The notes under the pieces: model-generated
Seen by the model: only the letters and a program-made list of their open reading frames with translations
What the model was told of the DNA's origin: nothing
Database searches by the model: none
Part shown: piece after piece, positions 23,770-36,400 of the stretch
How positions within the stretch are numbered: position 1 is the first letter of the stretch
How the letters are laid out: every line of letters starts with the position of its first letter
DNA from: Pleodorina starrii
Lineage: Eukaryota; Chlorophyta; Chlorophyceae; Chlamydomonadales; Volvocaceae
Direction of reading: 5' to 3'
Length of the DNA stretch: 64,000 bases
Assembly: GCA_030267565.1 (NCBI GenBank)
Contig: BRXU01000021.1
Coordinates: 2,016,501-2,080,500 of the forward strand
Made by a program: the position numbers and the translations under genes

Positions 23770-26700
23770 ATGGCACGAGGCTCCGCCACGTCAGCAGCAG
23801 CAGCTGGTGACTTCTTGAGGCTGATGGGCCTGCTCCTGACTTCCACCCTCCTGATGACTACACTGCTCGCGGGCTTGGCGGCAACAGCATCAGCAGCGGG
23901 TAGGTGCCGATTCGGAACCCTGTGATGACGCCGTTTGCTTCCCTCCTGCCCTCTCCGCTCGCCTCCCACTGCGTTCATGCCCAGCCATGCTATGCTATGG
24001 TGAACCTCCCACACCCTGCTGAACCCTGTGGTCAATGCCTCTTGAACCCTGCTGCCTGCACGCCTCGCAAAACTATTGTCGCCGCCGTCTCCACCGCTGT
24101 CTCCAACACCGCCATTTTCACCACCATCTCCTCGACCACTATCGACATACACCACCACCATCTCCACCACTGTATGTATTCACCGCCGTCTCCACCACCA
24201 TCTCCATCGCCGTCTCCACCAGCGCCGCCTCCATCTTCATCTCCATCGCCCAGTAAGCGCGTGCACCGTAACTACGGTCATGACCGTGCTCGAGCACGGT
24301 CCCCAATAAATACCGCAACTACGGTCAAGACCGTGCTCAGTCTCGCCAGTGCAGATTTAGCCTGCCAAAATGCAGTGATATAGTTTTTAAAGCTAGTGCA
24401 ACCATATATTCCGACCAAAATGGGGATTTGGCCATCCCTTGCTGGTGCTGTTTTGCTCGCGCGTGCCAGTCCAGAGACCACCGCCATGCATGCACACGAT
24501 GTCCATGGCTGCTTTGGTGGGCGATAGGCGAGTGGTGCCCCATCCTACGTGTTGTGTAACACACTTGGAAGTTGGTTTTGTCGAACACTCGAACTCCACC
24601 CACGAACTCGCAGTTTACTAGTGCGCATTTGCTCTGTTTACACCCACGTACCTACCTGCTGAACATGCAGGCGCTTCCGACGCCGGCTACTACTTGGGCT
24701 GCTTCAACGACAATCCTAGCCGCATGCTTGGGCGAGAGCTGGCAACGAGAGCCGATATGACACCAAGAATCTGCGCCTCCTTGGCTCGTGCTGCTGGTGT
24801 GTATTTTCATCGAATTATCTAAGCCGTCCTTAGTTGATTGCAAAACCGAGCCTGACGTCGTCATATTTAGCTCAACTAGCTCCGAAGCTGCCAGGGCTGC
24901 GGCCGAGGTTTTTGGATCTTCTAAATGGAGGCGAATGCGAATGGTACAAGAACCACGACAGCGGCATCGATATAGCCATAACGGGTAAAAGATTTGGCCG
25001 GCCACGGCAGGGCCAAGGAATGGACCGCCACGTTTTTGGCGTCCGCAGGCACGCGTCTGCTGCCCACGATGCATATGCGACACTGCCCCATGGTAGGTTA
25101 TGACGCTCCTCAAATGATCCCACACCACCGGATGTTAACGGCGGCACCGCTGCCATGTGCCAGACGCCGAAGGGCCAGTGTCGGTTCAGGCCTAGGGGAG
25201 CAGGGCTCCCAACCTCCCGAAGTACGGTCATCCGCGCGCAAACACGGTCGACCATTTGCACCCGAAAACACGTTCATTTATATTAACCTTGCGAAGGGCT
25301 GAATGTTACCTAATGCTGTACATTCGCATTAGGCTAACGCAGTTAGACCGCCGTTACACATACGTATTCCGCGCCAGAGCAAGCCTGCACAGCGCCGCAC
25401 GTATTATGTACACACTCATTGTATACACACCTGATGCTGAGCTGCCGGGGTTATGCGCAGCCAGCCGGAATCGTTCTCTGCGCTGCTGCGCAGCTAGACC
25501 TTTCGTACGTATGCATACCTCATACTTTGATCCACATTTTTCAGACACCAGGTGTTGTTCCACATCTATCGATATACTGTCAGTGGCGTTGTGTTTCCTC
25601 TCATCAAGGCCCCCATATGCTCTTCACCCAGGCATTATGTGCCCGCCCCGTGTGTTTAAGCCGCCCTTAGTGGGCTGATTCACCAAGGTCGTGCATACGC
25701 TCTTCGAGGCTCAACTTTAATTATGTGAAGCCATGCATGTATATATACAGCCAGCACGTGCGTGTACAACATGATATATGGTATATATATCAATCAAGGG
25801 GCCACGCCATCCAACCAATATGTCCGAGCACGGCGCATGCATACGTAGTTTTCCGACTGTCAGTAATAATGAAGACATGTACATCCGGCAACTACAGACA
25901 TCTCGTCAAGGCATGCAATGTTTCAGCTGGCACGAGATGTCTGCTAGCAGTTGTGCGCGCGTGATGCTGTGTGCGTGGATGGGTCTCACGCAACAACCTA
26001 GCAGACCTCGAAGTATTATTTGTGCGTTGTCCCCCCCCCCCCAGGTGTCAGTCTATACGCTGTGCAATTCGGCTCATGGTGCTACGGTGGGAGCGATCTG
26101 GCGCGGGCTACGACCCTGGGTGCTAGCAGCGGCTGCAACGTAACATGCTCCGGGGACCCCTCCAAGACCTGCGGCGGAGCCTATGCGAACAGCCTGTACT
26201 CCCTAAGTATGTATTAGCGCGCGGCCTGGAAGTGTGAGGGGTACCCATCGTAACGTGTTAGTGCCAGCAGGCGATGCAGAGGTATGGGGCCTACCTGAAA
26301 ATGATAGGCATAACTATTGACTTCTCCAGCTAGCTGCGTCCATCGCTTTAAGGCTTTCTTCGTATCAAAACTTGACTTAGGGCGCCAAATGTTGTGCGGA
26401 GGGCCTTGCGTGTACGACAGCCCATATGCCGGCAGTGGATGCCCGGTGACGCACGGTCTCGTCCCCAAAATCGAATGCGTCTCCCTTGTTGCGTACTTCG
26501 TTTATTTCACTAAGCTTTGCCTCGTAGTTACGTCACCCCACCCCACCCCATCTAGCGTCGTGAGCAGCCGGCCCGGGCAGCCGCACCCGTCGTACCTATA
26601 TATCTAGCTAGCTGGGGAAGCTTATACTCGTGCACACAGTTTATTAAGGCCTGACCTTTTAAGCCACTGGCGTCATCACCCACGCTTGTGTACTCCCAGC

Positions 26701-29700
26701 AGCAGGGGCAGGGAGTGTTGATGACGCATTGCGTGTGATTGTGTGCTTCTTCCCGCCGTGCAGGCTTCGACCTCGGCTGCTTCACCGACGACATTACACG
26801 GATGCTGCCAACGCGTCTTTATAACCAAACAGACGCAATCACGCCCCAGATCTGTGGTTATCGAGCCCGCAACCTTGGTAAGAAGCCTGGAAGCGCGCGG
26901 GCTAATGACAATAATCCCAGCGACTGCTGAAGTGCGCGTGTGTGTAGCGTGAAGTACCCGGCATGGATTTCCCTCTGACAGTGGTGAAGGTTTGGGACCC
27001 GCCTACCAATATCCCGGAACGTAGAATCGGTGAACGTAAAGCTTCGCGGTCATGTACTATGACCCGTGTTATAGTATCTAATTTACCTATTGCGTATCCC
27101 CTAGGATGCGCCTAATAGGTAGGGCGCAGAAATGATAGTCTAGGGGTGAGTGACCGACGGGGACCGTCTGCAGGAAAGCAGCACTCATCGCACAGCCTAG
27201 CCGTTGTGTCCGTGTCCCCTGCAGAAGTAGAACTTGAAAATGGGTATATGCTTACCGGTAATGATTATGTGTGCGGCATACCTAGTTTAAAGGGCATGGG
27301 GACTCCCTGGATACGTACGTATGATCCGATCCGAGAGTGACGGAGCCCGCAACGGAGTGGGTGGGAGGCAGCCCATCTGAGTCAACCTGCAATCACAACG
27401 GTAATGGTGTCGAACCCGTCGTAGAGGCACGGCCCTGCTTCTTAACGCACGCCAGTAAAGCCAGGGCTAACGGTACGACTTTCTTTTGTTTCTTTCTTTC
27501 TTTTCCTACCTAAATGCGTTCCATGTGCCGTCGCCACATGTCAGCACGCAGTAGGAGGTTGTGCATGAACATGGGGGACCATGGATCAGGGTGGCTATCT
27601 TATTTTGCTGAGTATCTACGGCCAGAGATACTCCTGGCTCATCATCTGTCTAGGACGGGATTTCACCGGCTGAACACGGCCCCGGGAGATATCATGCCCA
27701 CCTGTATGTGACGCCGGATTGTCTAAACCTTCAACCTTCAGCAGGGCAAATATATTTTCAGATCTCCTAAATTTTCTCCCAAATATATATTCATATCTTA
27801 AGATAGCCACCCTGCCATGGATGCCCAGCATCTATGGTCCCTCGTGGACTGTGGGGTGTAGGGCTGTTATCCCTGTACCGGCATCGGCCGCGCACCAATG
27901 CTTCCATGATGAATGCCGTTGGCACCGTCAGCAGCAGCAAGCGCCCAGCACAACGAATGACGTGCTCGCTGCCTCCCAGAAATGTGTTTGTGCGCACCTT
28001 ACTTCAATACTACAACCGAACGCACCAATAGTACGTATGAGCCAATACAGCCCCTGCTGCTTGCCTCGCTCCACGGCCACAGGCTTAAAATACTACGGTG
28101 TGCAGGCCGGTTTTGCATGTTTCGCGGGGAACGACCTCGTAAGGGCCACCTCACTGGGGCCCAGCACCGCCTGCGTCGGCGGCCCCTGCACAGGCGACGG
28201 CAGCCAGAATTGCGGCGGCCCCTGGGCGAACAACATCTACGTCCTCGGTATGCAACTGCAAGCAGCAGCTGGGAAAACGTGCTAGCTAGGACAATTATCT
28301 CGCGGTCCAATATTTTAGTACAGCGAGATGGCATACCGCCGGGGTCGGTGGCATTAGGGAATCATGTGCCGTACATGTGTGGCGTTCCGTCCATTACTGA
28401 GGTCGGTCTGGCTTTGTGTGGCTATGTGCAGGCGATGTCGAGGACGGGCCACCCAACCTAGCCCTGGGGAAACCGACGTACGCTTCATCGGTGTACCTTT
28501 GGGGCTCCACCTGGCTTAACAGCTCCTTCGCCGTGGACGGAGCGACGCAGCACTTCAGCGCCATGAGCACCTCCAACGCGCAAATCTTCCACTCGGCCGT
28601 TGGCGATCCCATGCCATGGTTCTCGGTCGACCTTGGATTCTCGGCCGATGTGTCCCGCGTCGTCATTTGGAACCGCTGTGACTGCTGCCAGGGGCGTTTG
28701 CAAAACGCAGAGCTCCGCATCGGTGATGTTGCCATTGCGGGCCCAGGCGACACCTCCAGGCTCACCAGCAATCCGCTGGTCTGGACGCAATCTACACGGC
28801 TGGGCCTGTGCGCGCCCATGATAATCAATTTCAACACGAAGACAGTGGGGCGCTGGGTGACTATACAGAACAAGAACCCCGCCTCAGACGGATTTTTGCA
28901 GCTGACCGAGGTCCAAGTGTTCGGCTATGGATGTGAGTAATGCACGTCAGCGGCACTCCACTATCCTGTGCTGTGTCCACCATTTCGGTCTTACGTCTGT
29001 AATTTAGAGGTTCATCTATGTTAAATATATTAATGGTATATAATAGAATTTGTCATACGATTAATACTGCGGCATATACACGGCAGACATACCAGTAGTC
29101 GTATGTATCGTATACATACGGTAGTATACACACGAACGTATGTATGCGGTGATATATATACATACGCAAGAACGTAAATATGCGGTGGTATACATACAAA
29201 TATAATACTTTGGATTGCGTTATATTTCCCTGGACGGAGGGCCCAGTCAGCCTAGAGTAGTCCATCGCAGCTTACTCAGGATTCTGGAAGCTGCCCTTCT
29301 TGCCTACCTGACATTGAACGAACCCGGCACGCACCGACCGCCTGACTATATCTGAGCCGTGTCAGGATTCGTCTCCAGTTCATGGTTGGTGCATGCCTTC
29401 TGTCTGCAGTGGACTTATGCGCCCAGCTCCCCTGCGGAGATAGACGCGGCCTGTACGAACCTCGACACCACACTCTAGGAAAGGAAACCCTTCGTTAAGG
29501 GCCTAGCCCTTCGTAAGACGTGACGAAGGGGGGCATACGAAGCCGTTTTGCCTTCGTTCCGCCCGTCGGCGACTAAAGACGAACTTCGGCACGCCAGCCA
29601 GACGAAGAACTCAATTCGAAAACCATTTATTTCACAGAATATTGCACTTATAGGTTAGTAATCAATTGTTATTTCACCCTAAGCGAGACCACCATTCTTC

Positions 29701-32700
29701 GTTACTCATGGTTCGTTAGTCGTTGACGAATCCCACAAGAACGAAGTTTGCGACTGATGTCTAGACCATATGTTTGGTGGTCAACAGTGTGTTTTGAACA
29801 TCACCGCGACGAAAATAGGGTTTCCTTAGAATGAAATCCTTTGCACTAAGTATACGGATTCACGTGGCCATCCACGTGGACGTGCGGAACTTGCCCGTCG
29901 TACACCGTCGCCACAACGACAACCATCCGTGGAGCCAAGGGGCCAGCGTGCAAGGATGCGTGTGGTTAACTTCATGCATGTTGAACAGCCCAAACCGTTA
30001 GCGTAAAAATGAGGGGCACCAGCTGATCATCCGTCCCCTGCTGTATCAGCGCCGTGCACGGTCCATTCTTAATGACCCGCTCTGCTCGCTCGGACGTGCA
30101 CACGCATTCAAACGGAGATGACAGTCGCGCTTACACATCCCTCCAGTATACCAGTGGGAAGCAAGCAGGCACCCTCGGCTACCCTGTATGATTATCGAAA
30201 GAGCGTCGAAAGGCCTAGTTATTAGTTACTGTAGTAGTAGCAGTTACAGAGGGCCCAAATAAACCAGGGGGAGGGTTACTGTGTCCGGCACACAGAAGCT
30301 ACGCATCATTAGATAGCAAGTGCTATCTGAGGGTTCAATATATACATGCACGCACGCAGCGGTAGGTCCCACGCATGCATTCATTGATGATACCATATAT
30401 AACCGTAGATGCCCTCTAAACTTCCATCCTAGCTGAACCCTGTTGCCAATGCCCCGTGAACCCTTCTGCCTGTGTGCACGCCTAGTATATCCACCATCTC
30501 CACCGCCGTCTCCACCGCCGTCTCCTCCTCCGTCTCCACCGCCGTCTCCTCCTCCGTCTCCACCGCCGTCTCCTCCTCGGTCTCCATCGCCTCCTCCTCC
30601 TCCTCGTCCACCAACAGTCTGCCAGCAGTTATTGGGCTACACCTCTATTCCAGACCTCGACCACGGTGGAGACGATCTCGGCTACTATGGCAAGAACGCA
30701 CCTGATGCCTGCAACAGCAACCCTCGCTGCGCCGCCTTCAACGAGTACGGATTGATCAAGTCGAGTTCCACGCCGCTGAGAGAGGCCGTGGGGTCCTGCT
30801 TGTACGTCAAAAGTGAGCGAGGGAGGATGAAGACTCAACAGTTAATTTTTAGCAGCCTGAGCACCGATGCGTGCGTGTTGCATGCATATTTGCACGATGC
30901 CGCATCGCATTCTTTACCGGTATATTATTGCTTTTGTTTGTACACAGCAGCAGGGTAGCCATTAACCACCGGCAGCTAGGAGAATAATGAGGTTGGCTGG
31001 CAGGCTGCTGGGTGCCCGGCATAAGAGACAGATGCATGTCGTTGAGGAAGGCGTCAATTTAGCCGTCTGCCTTGGCCCCCCGCAGGACCTCTCTTCAAGC
31101 CGCCGTTCAAGGTCTCCGCGGCTCCCGCCACGGTGGTGGCATCCCTGAAGGCGCAGAGCAGCCTGATGGTCAGCACCCTGCAGAGCATGGTGAGTAATGT
31201 ATGAGAGGGGGTACGCATGTAGGTGCGGACGTACGTAGAGGTAGAGGTGGCTTGCTTGTGTTGGTTGGCGCCGGCGGCCCTCCGACGCCTTTGGTCATTT
31301 CCTATGTGACCAATAGGCAGAAACATGCCGATTGAGAGCGAGTACGGCATGTCAAATACTGCTTGTATATCCGACGTGTGTGCACCGGCGGCGCATGTGT
31401 ACGACATACACATGCAGCTACCTGCTGCTATGTATGTACTGCCGTCTGTCCAGGCACTCACGCACGTGGAACGCCGTTTGCTTTCGCTATATATTGGTTC
31501 GCGCAGCAGCTTGATCCGCTGCATAGCTGGATATATATATGCTGCTGGACTTATCCCTCCCTCCTTCCCTCCTCGCCCGCAGGTCACCCAGAACTCCACA
31601 ACGGCCTACCAGCGGTTTCTGGTCAGCTTCAAAAAGGTGTCAATCCCACCAAAGGTGCGTGCGTGCCTGCGGTTGTGTGCTCATACATAAGGTTTGTGCC
31701 CATACATAATGATTATATCAGCCGGGATGCGTCGGTGATACGGGTGCATGATGTTAGTAGCCCTGCTGGGTGTTGTCGCTTAACAACCCGATACAAAGGT
31801 AAATAGGCACAGCAGCACGCCACATAGAACAAAAGACGCTGCCGCCGTCTACTCGTGCCTGTCCATCGTACGTATGTCATCAGCTAGAAGGCGAATGTGT
31901 GCTGGCTGCATGCGTGTGTAAACGCACGACGAACTGCTGCGTGCTGCCTGCAGGCATCTACTTGTCTTCATCTATGCATGCGATGCGCTCGCTGCCCGCC
32001 GATGCGCTTATCACCCGCCGCGAGCTTTTACCCGCATACATAGACCCCGCGCACCGCCGCCCGTCCCGCCCGGCCGCAGACCGTCGACCCGGCTCGTCTG
32101 GCCCTCTTCACGGCGGGCTTACAAAAGGTGGCCATGATTAACAGCATGAAGCTCTCCTACGCGGTGAGCAACCGCGGGCAATAGATGCCCCCGCTACCTT
32201 CGTGTCTCACGCAGTCGCACAAACATCTGCCAGCAGTGTATCTATCGTATGTACGTGCTTCATTGTGTTCGTTAGTTCCTGTCGCTCGATGGTCAATTAA
32301 GTTCAGTTGCTTCCACGCACCGCCGTACGTACTTGCTTACCTCGATCGCCCCATCTAGCTGTGTACGTATACCTACGAGCCTGTACACCTGCTGCTAATG
32401 GCCTCAGCAGCAGCTAGACTGGAAGTGATCGCGTGCATTCGGGCTGTAGGCACAGCTGGAAGTACGTAATACCCATTGCCCATGTATACATCCTGAGAGC
32501 GAGGCGGCTACTGCTGTATGTCAACCGTCCCCCGCCCTGCCTGCACGTGATTGTTTCCGTGCGTGCCTACCAGGCGGCCGTCAACAAGTTTACGGACGCC
32601 ACTGCCGACGAGATGCGCAAGGTCCTCGGGCTGCGGCGTCCCGCAAACGGCGGGCGGCGGTCCCTGCTGTTGCAGTCGGCGGCGGATGGTGATGGGGGCG

Positions 32701-33197
32701 GCAGCGTCCCGCAGACCAATAATGGCAGCCGCAGGTTGACGACATCATCAGAGGGCCGCCTCAACAAGCTCCGGTCCCTGCAGGCCACGGACCCGGGGGA
32801 TGCGTCCTCGTCCCCCGATTGGTCCACCATCCTACCCACCATCAAGGATCAGGGGCAGTGCGGAAGCTGCTGGGTAAGTCGGTCATTAATTTGAGCCCAC
32901 CACACGCAATCTACCCTCCATCCATTTCAATCGTTTATCCGTTTACAAACGGCCACGCACGTAACCGCCTGCCGGATAACTCGGTATGTAAGTGCCCGAC
33001 TGCACAATGCCACACGTACGGACGTGCACAATGCCACACGTACGGACGTGCACAATGCCACACGTACGTGCCACCGGACAGACAATAATCCGACATGCAT
33101 GGACGAACCTCTCTCACGTGGTTGTTTTTTGTGGAGCTCCCTACAGGCTCCCTAGTCGAGCCTCATCGCACCCGCCCCCATAAACCACGCCAGGGTT

Positions 33198-33229
<32 letters not shown>

Positions 33230-33407
33230 AACGGGTGTTACACTGTGGGCGACTCGCCCTGAGACAGGACGAGCACCGGGGGCCCTGACCGGGCCGAGAC
33301 ACAGCGCAGGGGCGGGCGCGCGGCTACGTCCGTCTGTTCCGCCGCGCGCGCCTCACTCCCTCACTCGCGTCAGCCAGGGGCACCCACCACGGCCCCTGGC
33401 CAACCAG

Positions 33408-33439
<32 letters not shown>

Positions 33440-36400
33440 ATTATTATTCACGTGGCCTTCCCCGCCGCGCGCCCGCCGCAGGCCTTCGCCTCCGTGGCCG
33501 TGACCGAGGCCGCTCACTACCAGAGCACCGGTGAGGTGGTGTCCCTGTCCGAGAAGGAGCTCGTGGACTGCAACACGGAAAACGGAGGTTGCGATGGCGG
33601 CTGGCCGCCGGCTGCACTCGATTACATCAAGTCCAAGGGAGTCGCCTCTAGCGGCGCCTACCCCTATGTAGCGCCGTCTGGGGTGCGCGACCAGTGCCTC
33701 GCCGGCCTAGCGGCTCGTTCCTCCTTCCTCCAGTCATACCGCGCATTGACCTCGAACGATGAGAACGGAATGCTCCAGGTGCGTGTGCGTGCGTGCGTGT
33801 AGCCATCCATCCAGCCAGTCAGCCAGCCACGCACCTGCCTGTGGGGTCGGTGGCTTACTGCTCCATCCGGGAGAGATCGCGCATGTGTACATGCATCGCA
33901 TGCATGTGCTGAGAATGCGTCGTGAAGGTGTTTGCGTACTTATCAGCGATGCAGCACTGATCAACGATGCATGATCGGATGGATGTTAGTTGCGTGCGCA
34001 GTACTGGGATGCGATGGATGGATTAAATTGACGGTAGATCCGTCGAAGGCAGGGGTCGGTTATTACAGCAGGTCACTTTTTACTTACGTACTTCATTGGA
34101 CAATCTATACATCGGCGTATCGTTTCTCATTTGCAGCTACGTATGTACGTACTCCCAAGTAAGCTTTTGCCAGCCAGCGATCAAATGTCTCATCGTTTGC
34201 GTGCTCGTTGCTTGCAAGCAAGCAAGCTCATATGTACACGTGTACATACGCCATTTACCCACCCTGCCATATGTACTCATGCACCCAGCCATGAATGCGC
34301 ACCTACCCGCCCTGCATGCCTGCAGGCGCTGAACGTCGGCCCCATCCTCGTGGGGATTACCGTCGACGACAACTTTAAGGGATACGGCGGCGGCGTGTTC
34401 ACTTCCACCGAATGCGGCGGCGATGTCAACCACGTGGTGCTCGTCGTGGGTGCGGGTGTTGACATGGACACCGGCCTGCCCTTCTGGCTCATCCGCAACT
34501 CCTGGGGTGCCTGGTGGGGCGAGAACGGCTACATGCGCATCATACGGGGCGCGTCCGGCCCGGGCATGTGCAACCTGGCGACCTACGCCTGGCAGGCAAT
34601 AAGTGAGTCTATATCGATACAGTGCATGCATCGATGGTGGCTGCTGCTGCTGGCGCACGCGCGCGCGTGTGCATGATGGTGATTGTCGGCGTGCGTGCGT
34701 GAGTGCGTCATCAGCGGCGCCGTGCTCGCGTGCGGGCTCCACCGCAGCGATCCCTATCTGTCTGGTCTCTTTTTCCGTTCATCCCTGCAAATGCAAACGG
34801 GAACGAAATAATCAAAGCTCGCGCGGATCTCTTTTACATTAACTTTGGAGTGGCAAAAAACCAGTCCCGCAAGCAAGGATAGGTATGCCTGTAAGTGGCT
34901 ACGCTTCATGCAGGGTGCGTGCTTATGATCTGATGTATGGTCGATAGACGTATGTAAATTGCTTGTATGCGCAACGCCGCCGCACAAACACAGGTGCGGA
35001 TGTTCCCGGCTCCCCGCCGGCCCCGCCGGACAACAACGGCTGCACCGGCCCCACCACCTACACCTACACGGGGGCGGAGTCCCTGGAGTCCATTGCGATC
35101 AAGTTCCGGACCACCATCTCGCAGATCCTCATCGACAACAACCTCACCCCGTCCACCGGCAGGCAGCCTCGGATTGGGTCGCAGCTCAAGATCAGCTGCC
35201 CTGGTACGTACGTACGAGTGTGCGCGCGTGCCCAACTAACTGCCCGTCGATCGGATGTTTGTTGCGCATATATGTGCGTGCGCGAGTGCGTGCGTGCGTG
35301 TATATTGAGTGTATTTACGGCGGGATGTGTGGGAAGGGGACGTACGTGCGTGTATATTGATTGAGTGTACGGATGTGTGGCTGGGAAGGCGACATACAGC
35401 AGCCCCAGTCAGGTTAGTTGGGTATGAAACTACACATACACACACGACGTTAGGTTGCGTGTACGTGTGCGAGGGTCATTCGTTGTTTGCTTGTTGCGAG
35501 CTGTACTAGTATATATAGTATGTAGTACCTCGCTGTTACAATCAATGAGCTAGATAGCTGTTGTGTCCTCACGAGCGATCGATCCCACACATGTAAGTAT
35601 TATATATGCGCGCATGCTGTTGCTTGCTGTCGATCGCGCGCTGTTGCTGCCGACCAATCGACCGCCTCCGTCCGTCGGTCGGGCCAATCCATCCTTACTC
35701 CCATGCATGCATGCGCGCACCACACGCATACAGTTGGGAACTGGAGTAGACCTTACGGCACGTGGAGCAACGGCTGGGAGGTCGTCTCCGCGTCGCCGTC
35801 CGTCTTCATGTGCCCTCGCGGCCAGTACGCCGTGTCCTTCACCGCGCGGCCGGGCCGCTGGTGGACGACCGACAATTGGACCGGCAGCACCTGGATCGGC
35901 ACCGTTACAATGGCGTGCAGCGACGGGTCCAGGTTCACCGTCGATGCGCAGCCGGGCAAGGGCGCCCGATATGGGGAGGGCACCCTTGACTCAACCAACG
36001 GTGAGTGGTATCGATCATTGCGAACAAAGAGAGGTTGCAAGCCTACTTGCTTGGACATACACGGCCGCCAGTCTGCTGGACACTACGTATCACACCTGCG
36101 TCGTACTACGTACTGCTGATACGGCTGCATGACTGCGTGCGTGGACAGCTAAATCTATCGGATGTACGTACGTACGTACATCTGTGTACGTCGCGTATGT
36201 GATGCTGCGGTTAGATGTTGATGTACGTACTGAAAGGGCGGAGCGCGAGCGCGGCGCACTACGTTTCCTACTATGCTGCTGCATGACAATTAATCTAGTC
36301 GTCATGCGTGCTGCATTGCCTTGTACGTGCTCCGCCGCGTGCGTGCCTATCTGTCATCTGCATGTCATACGTTCGCTTGGCTGCTGCTGGGTACGTAGTA

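Larger units (their letters stand above)
31086..34602 (+). other. Prodomain and papain catalytic domain exons
   Basis: Exons 31086-31189, 31583-31654 and 32080-32163 with the start of 32574-32873 give an I29-like prodomain (YQRFLVSFKK, AVNKFTDATADEM). The mature domain starts near PDWSTILPTIKDQGQCGSCW and runs through GCDGGWPPAALDYI, NHVVLVVGAG and FWLIRNSWGAWWGENGY. All four active-site positions of clan CA family C1 are present. The prodomain would keep the enzyme inactive until secretion, as in cathepsins. Confidence 0.9.

Noticed and set aside
24834..25103. Plus-strand frame in the intron of the long gene (GGECEWYKNHDSGIDIAITG region)
   Set aside because: It does not fit the phase-1 exon chain, has no acceptor and donor pair that keeps the frame, and shows no known domain.
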